Under the pieces are notes generated by a model. The model did not search any database. It was not told the origin of the DNA and worked only from the letters and a program-made list of their open reading frames with translations. Made by a program: the position numbers and the translations under genes. Positions 24,170 through 33,609 of a DNA stretch of 64,000 nucleotides are shown here, one piece after another; position 1 is the first letter of the stretch; each line of letters starts with the position of its first letter. This stretch comes from Saccharolobus caldissimus (GTDB taxonomy: Archaea > Thermoproteota > Thermoprotei_A > Sulfolobales > Sulfolobaceae): contig NZ_AP025226.1 in NCBI RefSeq assembly GCF_020886315.1, positions 1,204,001-1,268,000 of the forward strand, given 5' to 3'.

Positions 24170-24776
24170 TTATTCCCCCATATCTTTTTCATTAAATTAA
24201 TAATCTCCTTAGCAATATTTAAACAAATTTCTGCATCTTCTCTATCTAAACCGTAAGATAAATATTGTCCTCTTGTTCTAGCATTTTCTAAAAGTATTAA
24301 TTCTCCCCTTCTAGACTTAATAAAGTTTTGTATTTCATCTCTGAGTGTGAACAACAATTTCGTTCATTTGAAATTTGGTTAAAATTTCCTTAAAGTTGTA
24401 TCATTTAAACTCCTTGATTTACAATAAAAATTTTGAACAAGGTTAAAATTACAGCATTATACTTTATTAACTGATAAATCTTGTGGTGAATTGAAAATAA
24501 ATTTACACTTTAAATGATTTATACTGCATTAACAAAATTGTTATCCACACTCTCATCTCTTAAAGTTAAAGAAGATAAAATACTAAGTAGTTTCCTAATT
24601 TCATGTGTTTCTGGAAATGAATATCCTAAAAATAGTATTGTAGCCTTAATCGAAAGTTCCGCAGATATTTGGGCTAATACGCCGCTAACGTCATATAAAC
24701 CTTTATTTAAAGAATCTTCAGATGCTTTTAAGTATTCTAAAGATCTCTTACATAACACATAATGTAATTCATGCAT
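24154..24776 (-). pseudogene. HEPN-domain protein (toxin of the MNT pair), split by a MITE
   Basis: The N-terminal part (to 24553) reads RSLEYLKASEDSLNKGLYDV, GVLAQISAELSIKATILFLG and TLRDE. The C-terminal part (from 24342 down to 24154) reads IQNFIKSRRGELILLENART and NIAKEIINLMKKIWG. Removing the MITE at 24343-24552 and one 8-bp duplication fuses them in frame as TLRDEIQNF, about 135 residues. The helical bundle and the placement before an MNT gene are typical of HEPN toxins. Active RNase residues (R-x4-6-H) cannot be fixed by eye. The gene cannot be functional now. Confidence 0.8.
24343..24552. mobile_element. MITE, intact copy 2 (210 bp) with 8-bp target duplication
   Basis: Nearly the same sequence as 9018-9228, in the same orientation on the plus strand. 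The left end is GAGTGTGAACAACAATTT and the right end AAATTGTTATCCACACTC. The flanking 8 bp TCATCTCT is duplicated exactly (24335-24342 and 24553-24560). It has no coding capacity. Its high similarity to copy 1 points to recent movement. Confidence 0.9.
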
Positions 24777-24861
24777 GACAAACCTAGACTTACCAATAAA
24801 AACAAAAAAGTTTTTTATTCATTATCCGTTTTAGCTGACCATTATCATCTTCGCTTTAGCC

Positions 24862-25251
24862 TTAAGGAATTATTCTTACACCATGTTTTTCAGCAATTTT
24901 CCTTAATTTTTCATCATAGGTTGCTAAATCTCCTTTTAATTCCTTAGCTAAGGCTAGAATAACGTAATCATTTAACATCTTTAAAGGTTTACCGTCTTCC
25001 TTTAACATTTTTACACCATTGAATATGATTTCCGGGCTTTCGCATATAATTTCAAACTCTCTTAACTCTTCAATCTTAGTTTTTATTAAGGAAACATCTG
25101 ATGTAAGTTTAGCTAAAACCCATAAGAACTCATAAACGACTATCTGCGGAATTTTAACGTCCTCCTTCTCTATAATTTCTAGAGCTTTAGAATGATTTTC
25201 GGAATCTTCAAAAGTTGAATAAACTAATATATTCGTATCAACTACTATCAT
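24862..25251 (-). CDS. vapC: PIN-domain ribonuclease toxin
   Basis: A 129-residue PIN domain with the acidic residues expected of a Mg-dependent RNase: D5 in MIVVDTNILVYS, E41 region in VVYEFLWVLA, D96 in LNDYVILALAKEL and the final aspartate in ATYDEKL. It overlaps its partner gene by 14 bp. In Sulfolobales, VapC toxins are thought to act in stress response. It is fully intact here. Confidence 0.88.
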   Translation of the reverse strand: MIVVDTNILVYSTFEDSENHSKALEIIEKEDVKIPQIVVYEFLWVLAKLTSDVSLIKTKIEELREFEIICESPEIIFNGVKMLKEDGKPLKMLNDYVILALAKELKGDLATYDEKLRKIAEKHGVRIIP

Positions 25252-25465
25252 TTAGTGCCTCCTCAACTGCCTTATCTATATCCTCCTGGCCCACTTTTTT
25301 ATTCAACCTTATTGTAGTCCACTTTCTTATATACGGTTTAATTATTATAGTTCCATTACTTTCATCCAAAGTTACTTCGACATAATCTCCTTCCTTTATA
25401 CCTAATTTTTCTCTTATCTCTGAGGGTATAGTAACCTGAAAGTTTCTAGTAACCTTTACTTTCAT
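25238..25465 (-). CDS. vapB: AbrB-type antitoxin
   Basis: A 75-residue protein with a swapped-hairpin AbrB DNA-binding domain at the N-terminus (VKVTRNFQVTIPSEIREKL, then IKEGDYVEVTLDE). The C-terminal part would wrap around the toxin's active site. It is the first gene of the pair and overlaps vapC, so the two are co-translated. AbrB antitoxins usually bind their own promoter. Confidence 0.88.
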   Translation of the reverse strand: MKVKVTRNFQVTIPSEIREKLGIKEGDYVEVTLDESNGTIIIKPYIRKWTTIRLNKKVGQEDIDKAVEEALNDSS

Positions 25466-25599
25466 AGTAAAGAATGAGAATTACTAATATATAAATTTTA
25501 CTAGTAACTACTACAACTCAGTAGAAAATCCGATAGGTTTCTAAGCATTATTCATTGGTGTGAAAATACTTAAAAAATTAAGGAAAATTATAATATTAC

Positions 25600-25690
25600 T
25601 TTTCTTACTAGTAAATCTCATGTTCAGTTGAACATAAATTTCCAATTATATGATTTATACTAAATTAACAAATAGTTATCCATAATGTAA
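25600..25690 (+). repeat. Partial, decayed MITE copy (right half)
   Basis: TTATATGATTTATACTAAATTAACAAATAGTTATCCATA near 25648-25686 matches the MITE right end (written here in shorter pieces: ATGATTTATACTAAATTAAC then AGTTATCCATA). The left half is no longer recognisable with confidence. Confidence 0.5.
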
Positions 25691-25733
25691 GGGACAATAC
25701 ATTTTTATTATTTCCTAAAAATAATATAGTGTA

Positions 25734-26114
25734 ATGAATAGTCAAATACTCAAATCTTCTGCTGATGTATATTTAGAGGAGGCTGAGGAGTTTTTAAGGA
25801 GAGGGGATACTATTCAAGCTTCTGAAAAGTATTATAAGGCTGCTGAGGAGGCAATAAAAATATTAGCACTGTCTTTAAATCTAGAAATATTAGATAGTGT
25901 TAAGAAAGAAGGATGGAGCTTAAAATTTCTTAATAGAGCTGTTTATCAGATATCCAAATTTCTTGGCGAAGACATAATAGAGTATTGGAACAGCGCGACT
26001 GCAATCTATACTGTCAATTTAGATTTAGAGACGTTAAAGTTATTAGCTAATGACGTAGCTAAACTAGTGGAAATTGCAAATGAAAAATATAATAAGTTAC
26101 TTAGAGGAGGCTGA
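25734..26114 (+). CDS. PaREP1-like/HEPN-like helical protein 1
   Basis: A 126-residue helical protein of the archaeal PaREP1/PaREP8 type, which resembles HEPN folds. The N-terminal part (VYLEEAEEFLRRGDTIQ, then ASEKYYKAAEEAIKIL) is shared word for word with the next gene because of a 93-bp identical DNA segment. The rest of the two proteins differs. The C-terminus reads into the copied segment in another frame (NKLLRGG), which suggests the original end was lost in the duplication. The role is unknown. Confidence 0.65.
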   Translation: MNSQILKSSADVYLEEAEEFLRRGDTIQASEKYYKAAEEAIKILALSLNLEILDSVKKEGWSLKFLNRAVYQISKFLGEDIIEYWNSATAIYTVNLDLETLKLLANDVAKLVEIANEKYNKLLRGG

Positions 26115-26193
26115 GGAGTTTTTAAGGAGAGGGGATACTATTCAAGCTTCTGAAAAGTATTATAAGGCTGCTGAGGAGGCAATAAAAATATTA
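25773..26193 (+). repeat. 93-bp perfect direct repeat in two adjacent genes
   Basis: 25773-25865 and 26101-26193 are identical over 93 bp, ending in AATAAAAATATTA, while the DNA on both sides is unrelated at a glance. The copies are 328 bp apart and encode the same first helices of two PaREP1-like proteins. Confidence 0.95.
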
Positions 26194-26442
26194 TCTAATA
26201 GATTTAGGCTTGTTAGTGTTCTTGAAGAAGTTTCTAAAAAGGGAAGATGGAAAGCCGAAACATTATTTAAAGCTGCGCGACTTCTCGATTCCTCTTTACC
26301 AGGTATTTTTACTATGTGGAAAAACGCGTGGAAACTTCATGAAGATGGTTTCCATGAAGATAGTTTAGATATAGAAATGGTTTATGAACTAAAAAGGAAA
26401 GTTGTTGATATTCTATTGAAATATAAAGACAAACTAACTTAA
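26080..26442 (+). CDS. PaREP1-like/HEPN-like helical protein 2
   Basis: A protein of about 120 residues from the ATG at 26080 (a TTG at 26074 is also possible). The first 40 residues are identical in sequence to those of the preceding gene over the copied 93 bp. The later part (WKAETLFKAARLLDSSLPG, then WKNAWKLHEDGFHEDSLD) is typical of the PaREP1/PaREP8 group. The gene overlaps the end of the previous one by 35 bp. The two may form a heterodimer. The function is not known. Confidence 0.65.
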   Translation: MKNIISYLEEAEEFLRRGDTIQASEKYYKAAEEAIKILSNRFRLVSVLEEVSKKGRWKAETLFKAARLLDSSLPGIFTMWKNAWKLHEDGFHEDSLDIEMVYELKRKVVDILLKYKDKLT

Positions 26443-26728
26443 TTAAGATTATTCAAATTTCTTATATAGGGAATGGATTCAAAAAATCCCAACAGACGTC
26501 AATCTTATAATGCAGACTGTGTTAGAAGCGAAAATAGCAGTATGGAATATTAGAGAGTATTCAATATAATTTTGTTAAACAATATCAAATAGGAAGATTA
26601 TAGATTAATATCTACTATAAATAAATTGCTCATTAATAATCTATGCAAAAATATAATATCAGAAATAAATAAATTACTAGATAACGTATAGCATAAACTT
26701 TTTAAACTTTTTAGTCAATTGTATATTA

Positions 26729-28153
26729 ATGGCTACAGTTTTAGAAGAATATGAAGCAATTCATAAAGAGTTAAGGCAAGAGGGATCAATCAGAACAGAT
26801 TACCCACCATCACCATCAGAAGTTTTATGGAATAAGAAAATAATGACAATGCGTAGGGAGGAGTTAGAGAAATTAAAGACTTTTAGGCTTAAAAGGATTG
26901 TAAAATGGGCCTGGGATCATGTGGAGTTCTATAGGAAGTTTTGGAAGAGTAAGGGATTCGAGCCAGATATGATTAAGGATTGGAGAGATGTTATTAAAAT
27001 ACCAGTCTTAAGAAAAGATGAGCTAAGAAAAGACTTGCAACAAAATCCGCCATTTGGATCAATTTTTGTTCCAGAACTGGCTAAAAGGATTAGGTTTGTT
27101 GGAGCTACTTCTGGATCCACTGGCTTGCCTACTTTTCAAGGTTGGGGTGCGTTAGAATTAGACTATTTTGAGGAGGCACAAGCTAGATATTTATGGACTT
27201 TTGCAGAGGTTAAGCCAACTAAGGTTTATGCAAATTACCTAAATATGAGTGGATTTTATAGTTGGGGTCCGCCATTAGTTGAGACCGCAATGTGGAGATG
27301 TGGAGCTACTGCAATAGCTGGTGGGGGTGAAACGTATTTTAACTGGAAAAATAGACATAACTTAATATTTAAGCTCTGGAAAGTTGACGTATTTGCTACA
27401 ACGCCTTGGTTACATAGGTTAATAGGAGAAGAGGCTTTACTAGAGGGTTGGGAGACCCCATTTAAAGTACTTCTGTTACATGGCGGAGCAGCAGCAGAAA
27501 ATACCAAAAAGAAGCTTTTTAAAGTTCACCCTAATGCTAAACTAGCAATAAGTGTTTGGGGTACTACTGATGGGCATATGGCTATTGAGGTTCCAGGTTT
27601 AGATGGGCAATTAGTAATATGGGAGGATATGGAGATTTTTGACGTAGTGGATCCTAAGACTGATGAATCAGTATCAGAAGGTGAAAGAGGTGAATTAATA
27701 GCAACACTACTTAATCATTTTACAATGCCCCTAATCCGTTATAGCTTAGGAGATTATGTAAAGAATGAGTTTCTAACCGACCCAGATCCCAAGTACGGTA
27801 TTACTCATATGCGATTTGCTGAACCAGTACCAGGAAGGGTAGAATGGATGTTTACAGTAAAAGGAAAATTACTTTTACCAATTTATATAGAAGATGCCAT
27901 AAATGAAATCCAAGACACTACTGGCATGTTTAATATTTTAGTTTATGACAATCAAATGGATAAGTTGAAAATTAGGATTGAAACTAGGAGGAACGAAGTT
28001 GATGCTAATTATGATAGGGAGGCTAGGGAGATCTTAGCCAATAAAATTGGAATAAGTCCAAATGATATAGAAATAGAATGGGTTAAGCCTGGGCAAACAG
28101 TTTGGACAGGATATAAATTGCAAGTATTTTTAGATCAAAGAAAGAAAAAATAA
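26729..28153 (+). CDS. Phenylacetate-CoA ligase-like AMP-forming enzyme
   Basis: A 474-residue adenylate-forming enzyme of the PaaK type. The ATP-binding P-loop is [13 protein letters not shown] near residue 130. The family core includes GYYSWGPPL-like [17 protein letters not shown] and, in the C-terminal half, SVWGTTDGH, where the aromatic A5 motif lies, and RYSLGDYV (motif A7). It would activate an aryl or other carboxylic acid to its CoA thioester. The start at 26729 follows a TATA-like run. It converges on the Fe-alcohol dehydrogenase gene, whose end is only 2 bp away. Confidence 0.82.
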   Translation: MATVLEEYEAIHKELRQEGSIRTDYPPSPSEVLWNKKIMTMRREELEKLKTFRLKRIVKWAWDHVEFYRKFWKSKGFEPDMIKDWRDVIKIPVLRKDELRKDLQQNPPFGSIFVPELAKRIRFVGATSGSTGLPTFQGWGALELDYFEEAQARYLWTFAEVKPTKVYANYLNMSGFYSWGPPLVETAMWRCGATAIAGGGETYFNWKNRHNLIFKLWKVDVFATTPWLHRLIGEEALLEGWETPFKVLLLHGGAAAENTKKKLFKVHPNAKLAISVWGTTDGHMAIEVPGLDGQLVIWEDMEIFDVVDPKTDESVSEGERGELIATLLNHFTMPLIRYSLGDYVKNEFLTDPDPKYGITHMRFAEPVPGRVEWMFTVKGKLLLPIYIEDAINEIQDTTGMFNILVYDNQMDKLKIRIETRRNEVDANYDREAREILANKIGISPNDIEIEWVKPGQTVWTGYKLQVFLDQRKKK

Positions 28154-28155
28154 AG

Positions 28156-29451
28156 TTAAATAGCTTCCATAAAAATCTTTTTTAATTCCTCTCTAGATAA
28201 CCTTTTAGGTGACTGCTCAAGTAACCTTCTCTGAGCTAACGTACCCTCTACCAATTTATCTAGATGTGACTCTGAGAATCCTATATCTCTCAACTTTGTA
28301 GGTATGGAAAGATCTTCAAGTAAATGTAAATAATATTCGGAAATTGTCTCAGATATTTCCTTAGGGTCATTACTGGTTTCTATGCCCATTATTCTTAAAA
28401 CTTCGGCAAATCTTTCTGGATAGAATTTAGCTAAATATCTAAAAGCATAGGCTGCCGGTATAGCAGTAGAAATTCCGTGGGGAACTATAGCATATCCGAA
28501 ATCGTAATCTGGAGGGTACCATTTCTCTACCATACCTGCAATAGGATATGCCATTGCATGAGGTAAGTGAACTCCTGCATGACCAAAACCTATGCCTGCT
28601 ATACTTGCACCTAACATCATATAGTACCTTGCTTCAATATCATTAGGATTTGCTACTGCTCTTCTTAAATATCGATTCACCCATTCTATTGCCTTAGATG
28701 CGAAAATATCACCTACTGGTGTAGATCCAGCGTAGACTGCTCTTTTCAGAGGAGATTCTGGAATTTGTCTAGAAGTATATGGCCTAGAAGTAAATGACTC
28801 TATTGCGTGATTTAGAACGTCTAAACCAGTAGATGCAGTTACCATCGGAGGTAAAGTTAAAGTAGTTAAGGGATCTACTATTGCTACTGCAGGTCTTATA
28901 TATGGATTACTTATACCCGTTTTAACTTTTAACGACTTAACGTCTAATACTGCTACTGCCGTACTTTCACTTCCCGTGCCAGCAGTAGTAGGAATCGCTA
29001 TTAAAGGCTTTATTGGACCTGGTGGAACACTACCCTTACCTATTGGTGCATTTATGTATTCTGATAACTCAGCCGGATATGTGTGAAGTAAATCTAGAAC
29101 TTTAGCCGTATCTATTGTAGATCCTCCACCTAATGCTACAAATCCATCAACTCTCTCATCCTTTATTTTCTTATATGCTTCTATTAGAGCTTCATCATCT
29201 GGTTCAACTTTAACTTCTTCTATTTTCTTTACTGATATAGAAGCTTCTTCTAGTTTTTGTATGACCTCTTCTGTCAGTTTGCTTTGTGAAAGCCTTTTGC
29301 CAACTACTAGAAGCACATTCTTAAGACCTAATCTTTTAGCTTCAAAGCCTACTTCTCTAACAGCTCCTAACCCAAACTTTATTCTAGGAACTTCTATTAC
29401 AAAAACGGAGTCATTAGTTGGAGTATAAGCTATGTAATTAGCATTGCTCAT
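28156..29451 (-). CDS. Iron-containing alcohol dehydrogenase (HOT/ADHFE1-like)
   Basis: A 431-residue group III dehydrogenase. The N-terminal domain has PRIKFGLGAVREVG and the NAD-binding GGGSTID. The metal ligands are visible in the C-terminal half: the aspartate and histidine of TGLDVLNHAIES, the histidines of GFGHAGVHLPHAMA, and VPHGIST. Family members act on 4-hydroxybutyrate, lactaldehyde or maleylacetate, so the substrate is open. The gene is 4 bp downstream of a metallo-beta-lactamase-fold gene on the same strand, so they are co-transcribed. Their shared pathway may open a lactone and oxidise the alcohol, which is inference. Confidence 0.85.
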   Translation of the reverse strand: MSNANYIAYTPTNDSVFVIEVPRIKFGLGAVREVGFEAKRLGLKNVLLVVGKRLSQSKLTEEVIQKLEEASISVKKIEEVKVEPDDEALIEAYKKIKDERVDGFVALGGGSTIDTAKVLDLLHTYPAELSEYINAPIGKGSVPPGPIKPLIAIPTTAGTGSESTAVAVLDVKSLKVKTGISNPYIRPAVAIVDPLTTLTLPPMVTASTGLDVLNHAIESFTSRPYTSRQIPESPLKRAVYAGSTPVGDIFASKAIEWVNRYLRRAVANPNDIEARYYMMLGASIAGIGFGHAGVHLPHAMAYPIAGMVEKWYPPDYDFGYAIVPHGISTAIPAAYAFRYLAKFYPERFAEVLRIMGIETSNDPKEISETISEYYLHLLEDLSIPTKLRDIGFSESHLDKLVEGTLAQRRLLEQSPKRLSREELKKIFMEAI

Positions 29452-29455
29452 AACA

Positions 29456-30271
29456 TCACTCTAACGCTTTAGGTGCTTTAGGATATGTATTCCAAAGGTT
29501 TACATCATGTCCTGCTACTAATTTAGTCTTAGGCTTAGATACTAAGTACTTTAATTTCCTAATATAAGTATGCCATTCCTCAGCATCACCAAGAAGCCAT
29601 CCTTTAGCCTCTATCTCCATTTCCTTAACTAAGTGTAAATAATCTCCAGTTAGAATATAAGTGTTACCAGCTTCTGTAGTAACATGAAGTACTTGATGTC
29701 CTGGTGTATGCCCACCAGTAAATTCTGCTATAACTCCTTCAGCTATTTCAAATTTCTCATCCGCTATTGGGATCCAATTAGCACCTCTTAAAGGTGCTAA
29801 ATCAGAATAATCATATGCCCCTCCCTTACCTTGCCATAACATTAATAAAGCGTACTCTAATTCCTTCTTTTGTACGAAAATTGGCGTTCTCAGGTCTTTA
29901 AATATTGAGGCTTGGCCTATATGGTCTAAATGTAAATGAGATATTACAATTGCCTTAATATCCTCTGGCTTTACATTAACTAAAGCCAATTGTTTTTCTA
30001 ACTTATTTTCCTCTGAAAATTTTATGATGGGAAACGCTTCCATTAAACCTTTTTCATGCGTTTGCATCGCATCTGGTGCTATTCCAGTATCAAAGAGGAT
30101 ATATCCTTCTGGGTGTTCAATTAACGCTGCTGAGACCGGAACTTCAATCCACTGACTTGTAGCATTTCTATTACTATATGTTTTAGCTCCTCCTGCAGCT
30201 CCAGGTAAAAACCAGCCTGAATCTCCTCCTAGCATACCTAAGTCTAGGAGATATATTTTCTTCGCTTTCAT
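29456..30271 (-). CDS. MBL-fold lactonase-like hydrolase
   Basis: A 271-residue metallo-beta-lactamase-fold enzyme. The first zinc motif SHLHLDHIG is complete, followed by the histidine in GGHTPGHQV, the aspartate in ILTGDYLH and the last histidine in VAGHDVNLW. The residues resemble N-acyl-homoserine lactonases, and lactones of other kinds are plausible in this catabolic setting. It is the first gene of a two-gene minus-strand unit with the iron alcohol dehydrogenase. Its start is 223 bp from the divergent acyl-CoA synthetase gene. Confidence 0.8.
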   Translation of the reverse strand: MKAKKIYLLDLGMLGGDSGWFLPGAAGGAKTYSNRNATSQWIEVPVSAALIEHPEGYILFDTGIAPDAMQTHEKGLMEAFPIIKFSEENKLEKQLALVNVKPEDIKAIVISHLHLDHIGQASIFKDLRTPIFVQKKELEYALLMLWQGKGGAYDYSDLAPLRGANWIPIADEKFEIAEGVIAEFTGGHTPGHQVLHVTTEAGNTYILTGDYLHLVKEMEIEAKGWLLGDAEEWHTYIRKLKYLVSKPKTKLVAGHDVNLWNTYPKAPKALE

Positions 30272-30494
30272 ATAGATATTAACCTAAATTGCGTTATTTA
30301 AACCTATCTATGAAAATTTATTTAATATATTTAGGGGTTTGATAGATTTGTATATGTATTTAATAAGGAATGAAATGTATACTTTCCATTAATATATATC
30401 ATTTTTCTGATCGTTTAGAAAGTATTCTCACTTATTAGTGTAAAATTGCTTTCGAACGAAAACTTAATATTATGCCAAAATATTAACATCTATT

Positions 30495-32117
30495 ATGACA
30501 CAAGTTTCAAAATACGAAATAGATTTAAGAACTTTAGGTACAGATGACTACGATGTTTTATATAGGGAATTTAAGTGGAATATTCCAGAATATTTCAATA
30601 TGGGTGAAGCTATTTCTAGAAATAAAGAGGGTATTGCTATAATTTATAGGGATGACGAAGGAAACAGATCAGAGACCTCATATAGTGAATTAGATTCACT
30701 TTCGAATCAAGTTGCTAACTTCTTAACTGAATTGGGAGTAAGAAGAGGTGAGCCAGTAGGAGTTATGATGGGACCTAGGCCAGAGACAGCTGCTACTATA
30801 GTTGGCATATATAAGATGGGGGCAATAGCATTGTCAATGACCCCCTTATTCGGAATTGATTCTGCAAATTACAGAATTCAACATAGTGGAGCCAAAGTTC
30901 TGTTTACGGATAGGGAAGATATTATTAGAGAACTTAAAGCACAAATAAAAGTTAGTTTTGATAATGGTAATTATACTTTTAATGACGTTAAGAAGAGTTC
31001 TACATCTTTCACTCCCGTAAAAACTAAATCTTCAGAACCTGCCCATATGTTATACACCTCTGGAACTACTGGTTTGCCTAAGGGTGTTGTATTATCTCAT
31101 GCTGCAGTATTAGCTCATATACCTTGGTATCAATTTGTATTCGAAATGGCTCCAAGAGAAGATGACGTATTTTCGCAATTGGCAGATTGGGGATGGATAG
31201 CTGGAATATTAGATGTTGTAGTACCCAGTTTATATTTTGGAAAGCCCATGGTAGCCTATAATAGAGGAGGGAGATTAGATCCTAAGAGAGTTATGGAAGT
31301 TTTAGAAGATACTAAAGCAACATGTTTCTTTGCACCGCCTACTGCATTAAATATTATAATGAAGTCTGTAAATCCTAAGGAGTATGATTTAAAATTAAGG
31401 GCAATAGCAAGTGGTGGTAGTGTTGTCACTTTTGACTTGATAAAATGGAGTAGGGAAAGCTTAGGAGCACCATTAAACGTTGGCTATGGTCAGACAGAGG
31501 CTAACGTATTAACTGGGACAAATAGTAAGATTATGCCCATAAAAATATTAGAGGAAAAGGGAGGGGGTAATCTTTTAGGGAAACCAATACCTGGACACGT
31601 AATTGAAATAGTTGATGAGAACCTTAACGTATTACCTCCTAATCAAGTTGGAGAAATAGCAGTTAAATTACCAGATCCTATTGTCATGATAGAGTATTAT
31701 AAGAATCCTGAGGCTACTGCAAAGAAGATAAGAGGAGGATTTTTACTAACTGGAGATCTAGGATGGAAAGATGAGTATGGTTATATATGGTTTAAGAGTA
31801 GGAGTGACTTCTTAATAAAGAGTAGCGGATATAGAATAGGTCCAGAGGAAATAGAATTCGTAATTAATCAACACCCTGCTGTTCTTGAGTCAGCTGTTAT
31901 AGGTAAGGAAGATCCAGTAAGGGGAGAAATTATCAAGGCTTTTATAGTATTAAAACCAGGTTATGAGCCCAGCGATAAATTAAAGCAAGAGATAGTTGAT
32001 TTAGTTAAGTTAAGATTAGCAGCCTATGCTTATCCTAAGGAAATAGAATTCGTAAATGAAATACCTAAAACTGAATCTGGAAAGATAAAGAGAGCCGAAC
32101 TAAAGAGAAAAATATAA
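30495..32117 (+). CDS. Acyl-CoA synthetase (AMP-forming)
   Basis: A 540-residue acetate/medium-chain type synthetase that makes acyl-CoA from an acid, ATP and CoA. Motif A3 is MLYTSGTTGLPKGVVLSH near residue 188. A5 is NVGYGQTEAN, A7 LLTGDLGWKDEYG, A8 RSRSDFLIKSSGYRIGP in near form and the catalytic A10 lysine is in PKTESGKIKRAELKR at the C-terminus. The substrate range (acetate, propionate, butyrate, aromatic acids) cannot be read. It is divergent from the lactonase-like gene, with TATA-like runs in the 223-bp gap. The 3' end meets insertion sequence debris. Confidence 0.88.
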   Translation: MTQVSKYEIDLRTLGTDDYDVLYREFKWNIPEYFNMGEAISRNKEGIAIIYRDDEGNRSETSYSELDSLSNQVANFLTELGVRRGEPVGVMMGPRPETAATIVGIYKMGAIALSMTPLFGIDSANYRIQHSGAKVLFTDREDIIRELKAQIKVSFDNGNYTFNDVKKSSTSFTPVKTKSSEPAHMLYTSGTTGLPKGVVLSHAAVLAHIPWYQFVFEMAPREDDVFSQLADWGWIAGILDVVVPSLYFGKPMVAYNRGGRLDPKRVMEVLEDTKATCFFAPPTALNIIMKSVNPKEYDLKLRAIASGGSVVTFDLIKWSRESLGAPLNVGYGQTEANVLTGTNSKIMPIKILEEKGGGNLLGKPIPGHVIEIVDENLNVLPPNQVGEIAVKLPDPIVMIEYYKNPEATAKKIRGGFLLTGDLGWKDEYGYIWFKSRSDFLIKSSGYRIGPEEIEFVINQHPAVLESAVIGKEDPVRGEIIKAFIVLKPGYEPSDKLKQEIVDLVKLRLAAYAYPKEIEFVNEIPKTESGKIKRAELKRKI

Positions 32118-32183
32118 ATATGATCATGTTTTGTTAGATGCCAATAAAATTTTTATATTAAAGTTATTTAAGGGGTTTACTCG

Positions 32184-32215
32184 TTCACTGGTTTTACGTG
32201 GATTCCCCTAGGAGA
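32184..32215 (-). repeat. Truncated left end of the IS110 A/B element
   Basis: Read on the minus strand, CTCCTAGGGGAATCCACG resembles the left end of copies A and B (CTCCTACGGGGAATTCACGC). The next 20 bp (AAAACCAGTGAACGAGTAAA) also match. Nothing of the rest of the element remains. The next plus-strand bases (GAGAATACAAGGAAGGAAT) also occur inside copy B at 33779, so a rearrangement between copies is possible. Confidence 0.5.
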
Positions 32216-32308
32216 ATACAAGGAAGGAATGGGAGCTTCCGGTATAAAAACCTTTCCTTAAAAATCAAGCATAGTCCACACTACTTATGAAAAACAAGGC
32301 TCTCCTTA

Positions 32309-33080
32309 TCACTCGCTAGCATCAAATGGTTTATTATAGTACAGCACAGCCCAAGTAATAACAGCTAATTTCCTTGCACAAGCAGTAATCAACTTCCTAC
32401 CCTTCAACTTTCCCTTGTGCTCCTCATAAAAACGCTTGATAACAGGATTAACCTTGATAGCACTTAAAGCTGCAAGATAGAAAGCCCTCCTCAAAACAGC
32501 ATCACCCCTCTTAGAAATACCCTTAGAAACAACACTCTTACCACTAGACTCAATAACTGGGTCAAGACCACAATAAGCAACAAACCTCTTCTTATCACCA
32601 AAACGCTTAACATCACCAACCCTTGCTAAAATTATACAACCCAAAATCTCACCAATACCAGGAATAGTGAAAATCAAACTATCCTTGGGAACTAACTCTC
32701 TAAGTCTATCCTCAATCTCCTTCTTTCTAGCCTCAAGCCTCTCCAGTTCCTCTAAAAGAAACCTAACCTCAGCCAAGACAATACTATCCCCACCCCTCAA
32801 TACCTCCTCTAAGTTCTTCTTGGACAGACTATCCCTATAGCCTAAAAGTATCAAATCCCTCCTCAACCTTAACCCTAGCGATACTCCTTGTCACAAAATC
32901 CCATTGGCTTGTTAACTCCCTAGCATCACTTGTTGTAAACTCACTACCCATACTTACAACTAGTTCAGCAAGCTTTTTAGCATCATTCTTGTCGCTCTTC
33001 TTACCCCTAAAGTCCTTGAACTTCTTGAGTATGAAGGGATTAATAATCCTAACATCATACTCGTCGAGGGTGTTCTCAAA
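32309..33080 (-). pseudogene. IS110 transposase no. 3, cut at its 5' end
   Basis: A further IS110 transposase on the minus strand. The C-terminal domain is intact from 32866 (LIFTIPGIGEILGCIILARV, YCGLDPVIESSGKSV with the likely catalytic serine, GISKRGDAVLRRAFY). Upstream, DEYDVRIINPFILKKFKDF and KKSDKNDAKKLAELV are read in a second frame, so a frameshift lies near 32870-32885. The N-terminal part with the first aspartate is missing because the IS1-like element begins at 33081 and what should follow on its other side is not found at 35641. So its bridge RNA region is gone too. Confidence 0.7.
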
Positions 33081-33404
33081 CAGTCATCTTATTCGATAAT
33101 GAATAGTAAAATTATATCAAAGTTTCTCTAATATTCTGTACTCCCCTTAAGTAAGCCTCGTTCAAGGGAGTCTTCTCCCTTGAAAACACATGGGGATACA
33201 TGACATTAAGTAAGGCAAGACTATAATCAACCATTCTTTGACTCCTATTAACAGCCCTAGTGTCCCTAGCTAACCTAGCCAAATGAGCCCTACAGTAAGA
33301 GTTATAACTCCTCCTCCTACGGGGAATTCACGCAAAACAAGAGAACGAGTAAAAAACAAGTATTACAAGAGAAAAAGAAATAAGCAACTAAGGAGAAAAA
33401 CAAC

Positions 33405-33532
33405 ATAAGCCCAGCTATAACATGGGGATAAAACCCCACTTGGAGAGGCTGGCTGTGAAACCCCTAGAACGATCTAACAAGAGGGGATAAAACCCCGTGT
33501 AGGAGGTTGTAACCAAATACTCTAGGGGCTGG
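33405..33532 (+). ncRNA. Predicted bridge RNA of IS110 copy B
   Basis: Same architecture as in copy A. Loop 2 sits in an 8-bp stem (CCCCTAGA 33461-33468 with TCTAGGGG 33521-33528) and contains GTAGGAGG (33499-33506), complementary to this element's left end at 33313-33320. Loop 1 differs from copy A. Its left arm AGCTATAAC (33413-33421) matches the left target AGTTATAAC (33300-33308) with one change. Its right arm GAGAGG (33443-33448) can pair with the right target CCTTTC (34761-34766), one G-U pair included. Loop 2 differs from copy A at about one position. Transcript ends are guessed. Confidence 0.68.
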
Positions 33533-33609
33533 ATGTAGTTAATATTATGCAAGAAAAACAAGGTATTATGATGACAAAAAATATCTTGAGAAACGAACAA
33601 TATTCAATC

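Noticed and set aside
25773-26193. The 93-bp direct repeats as a CRISPR or tandem array
   Set aside because: Only two copies, long and inside coding genes; no spacer-repeat pattern. No CRISPR was found anywhere in the window.
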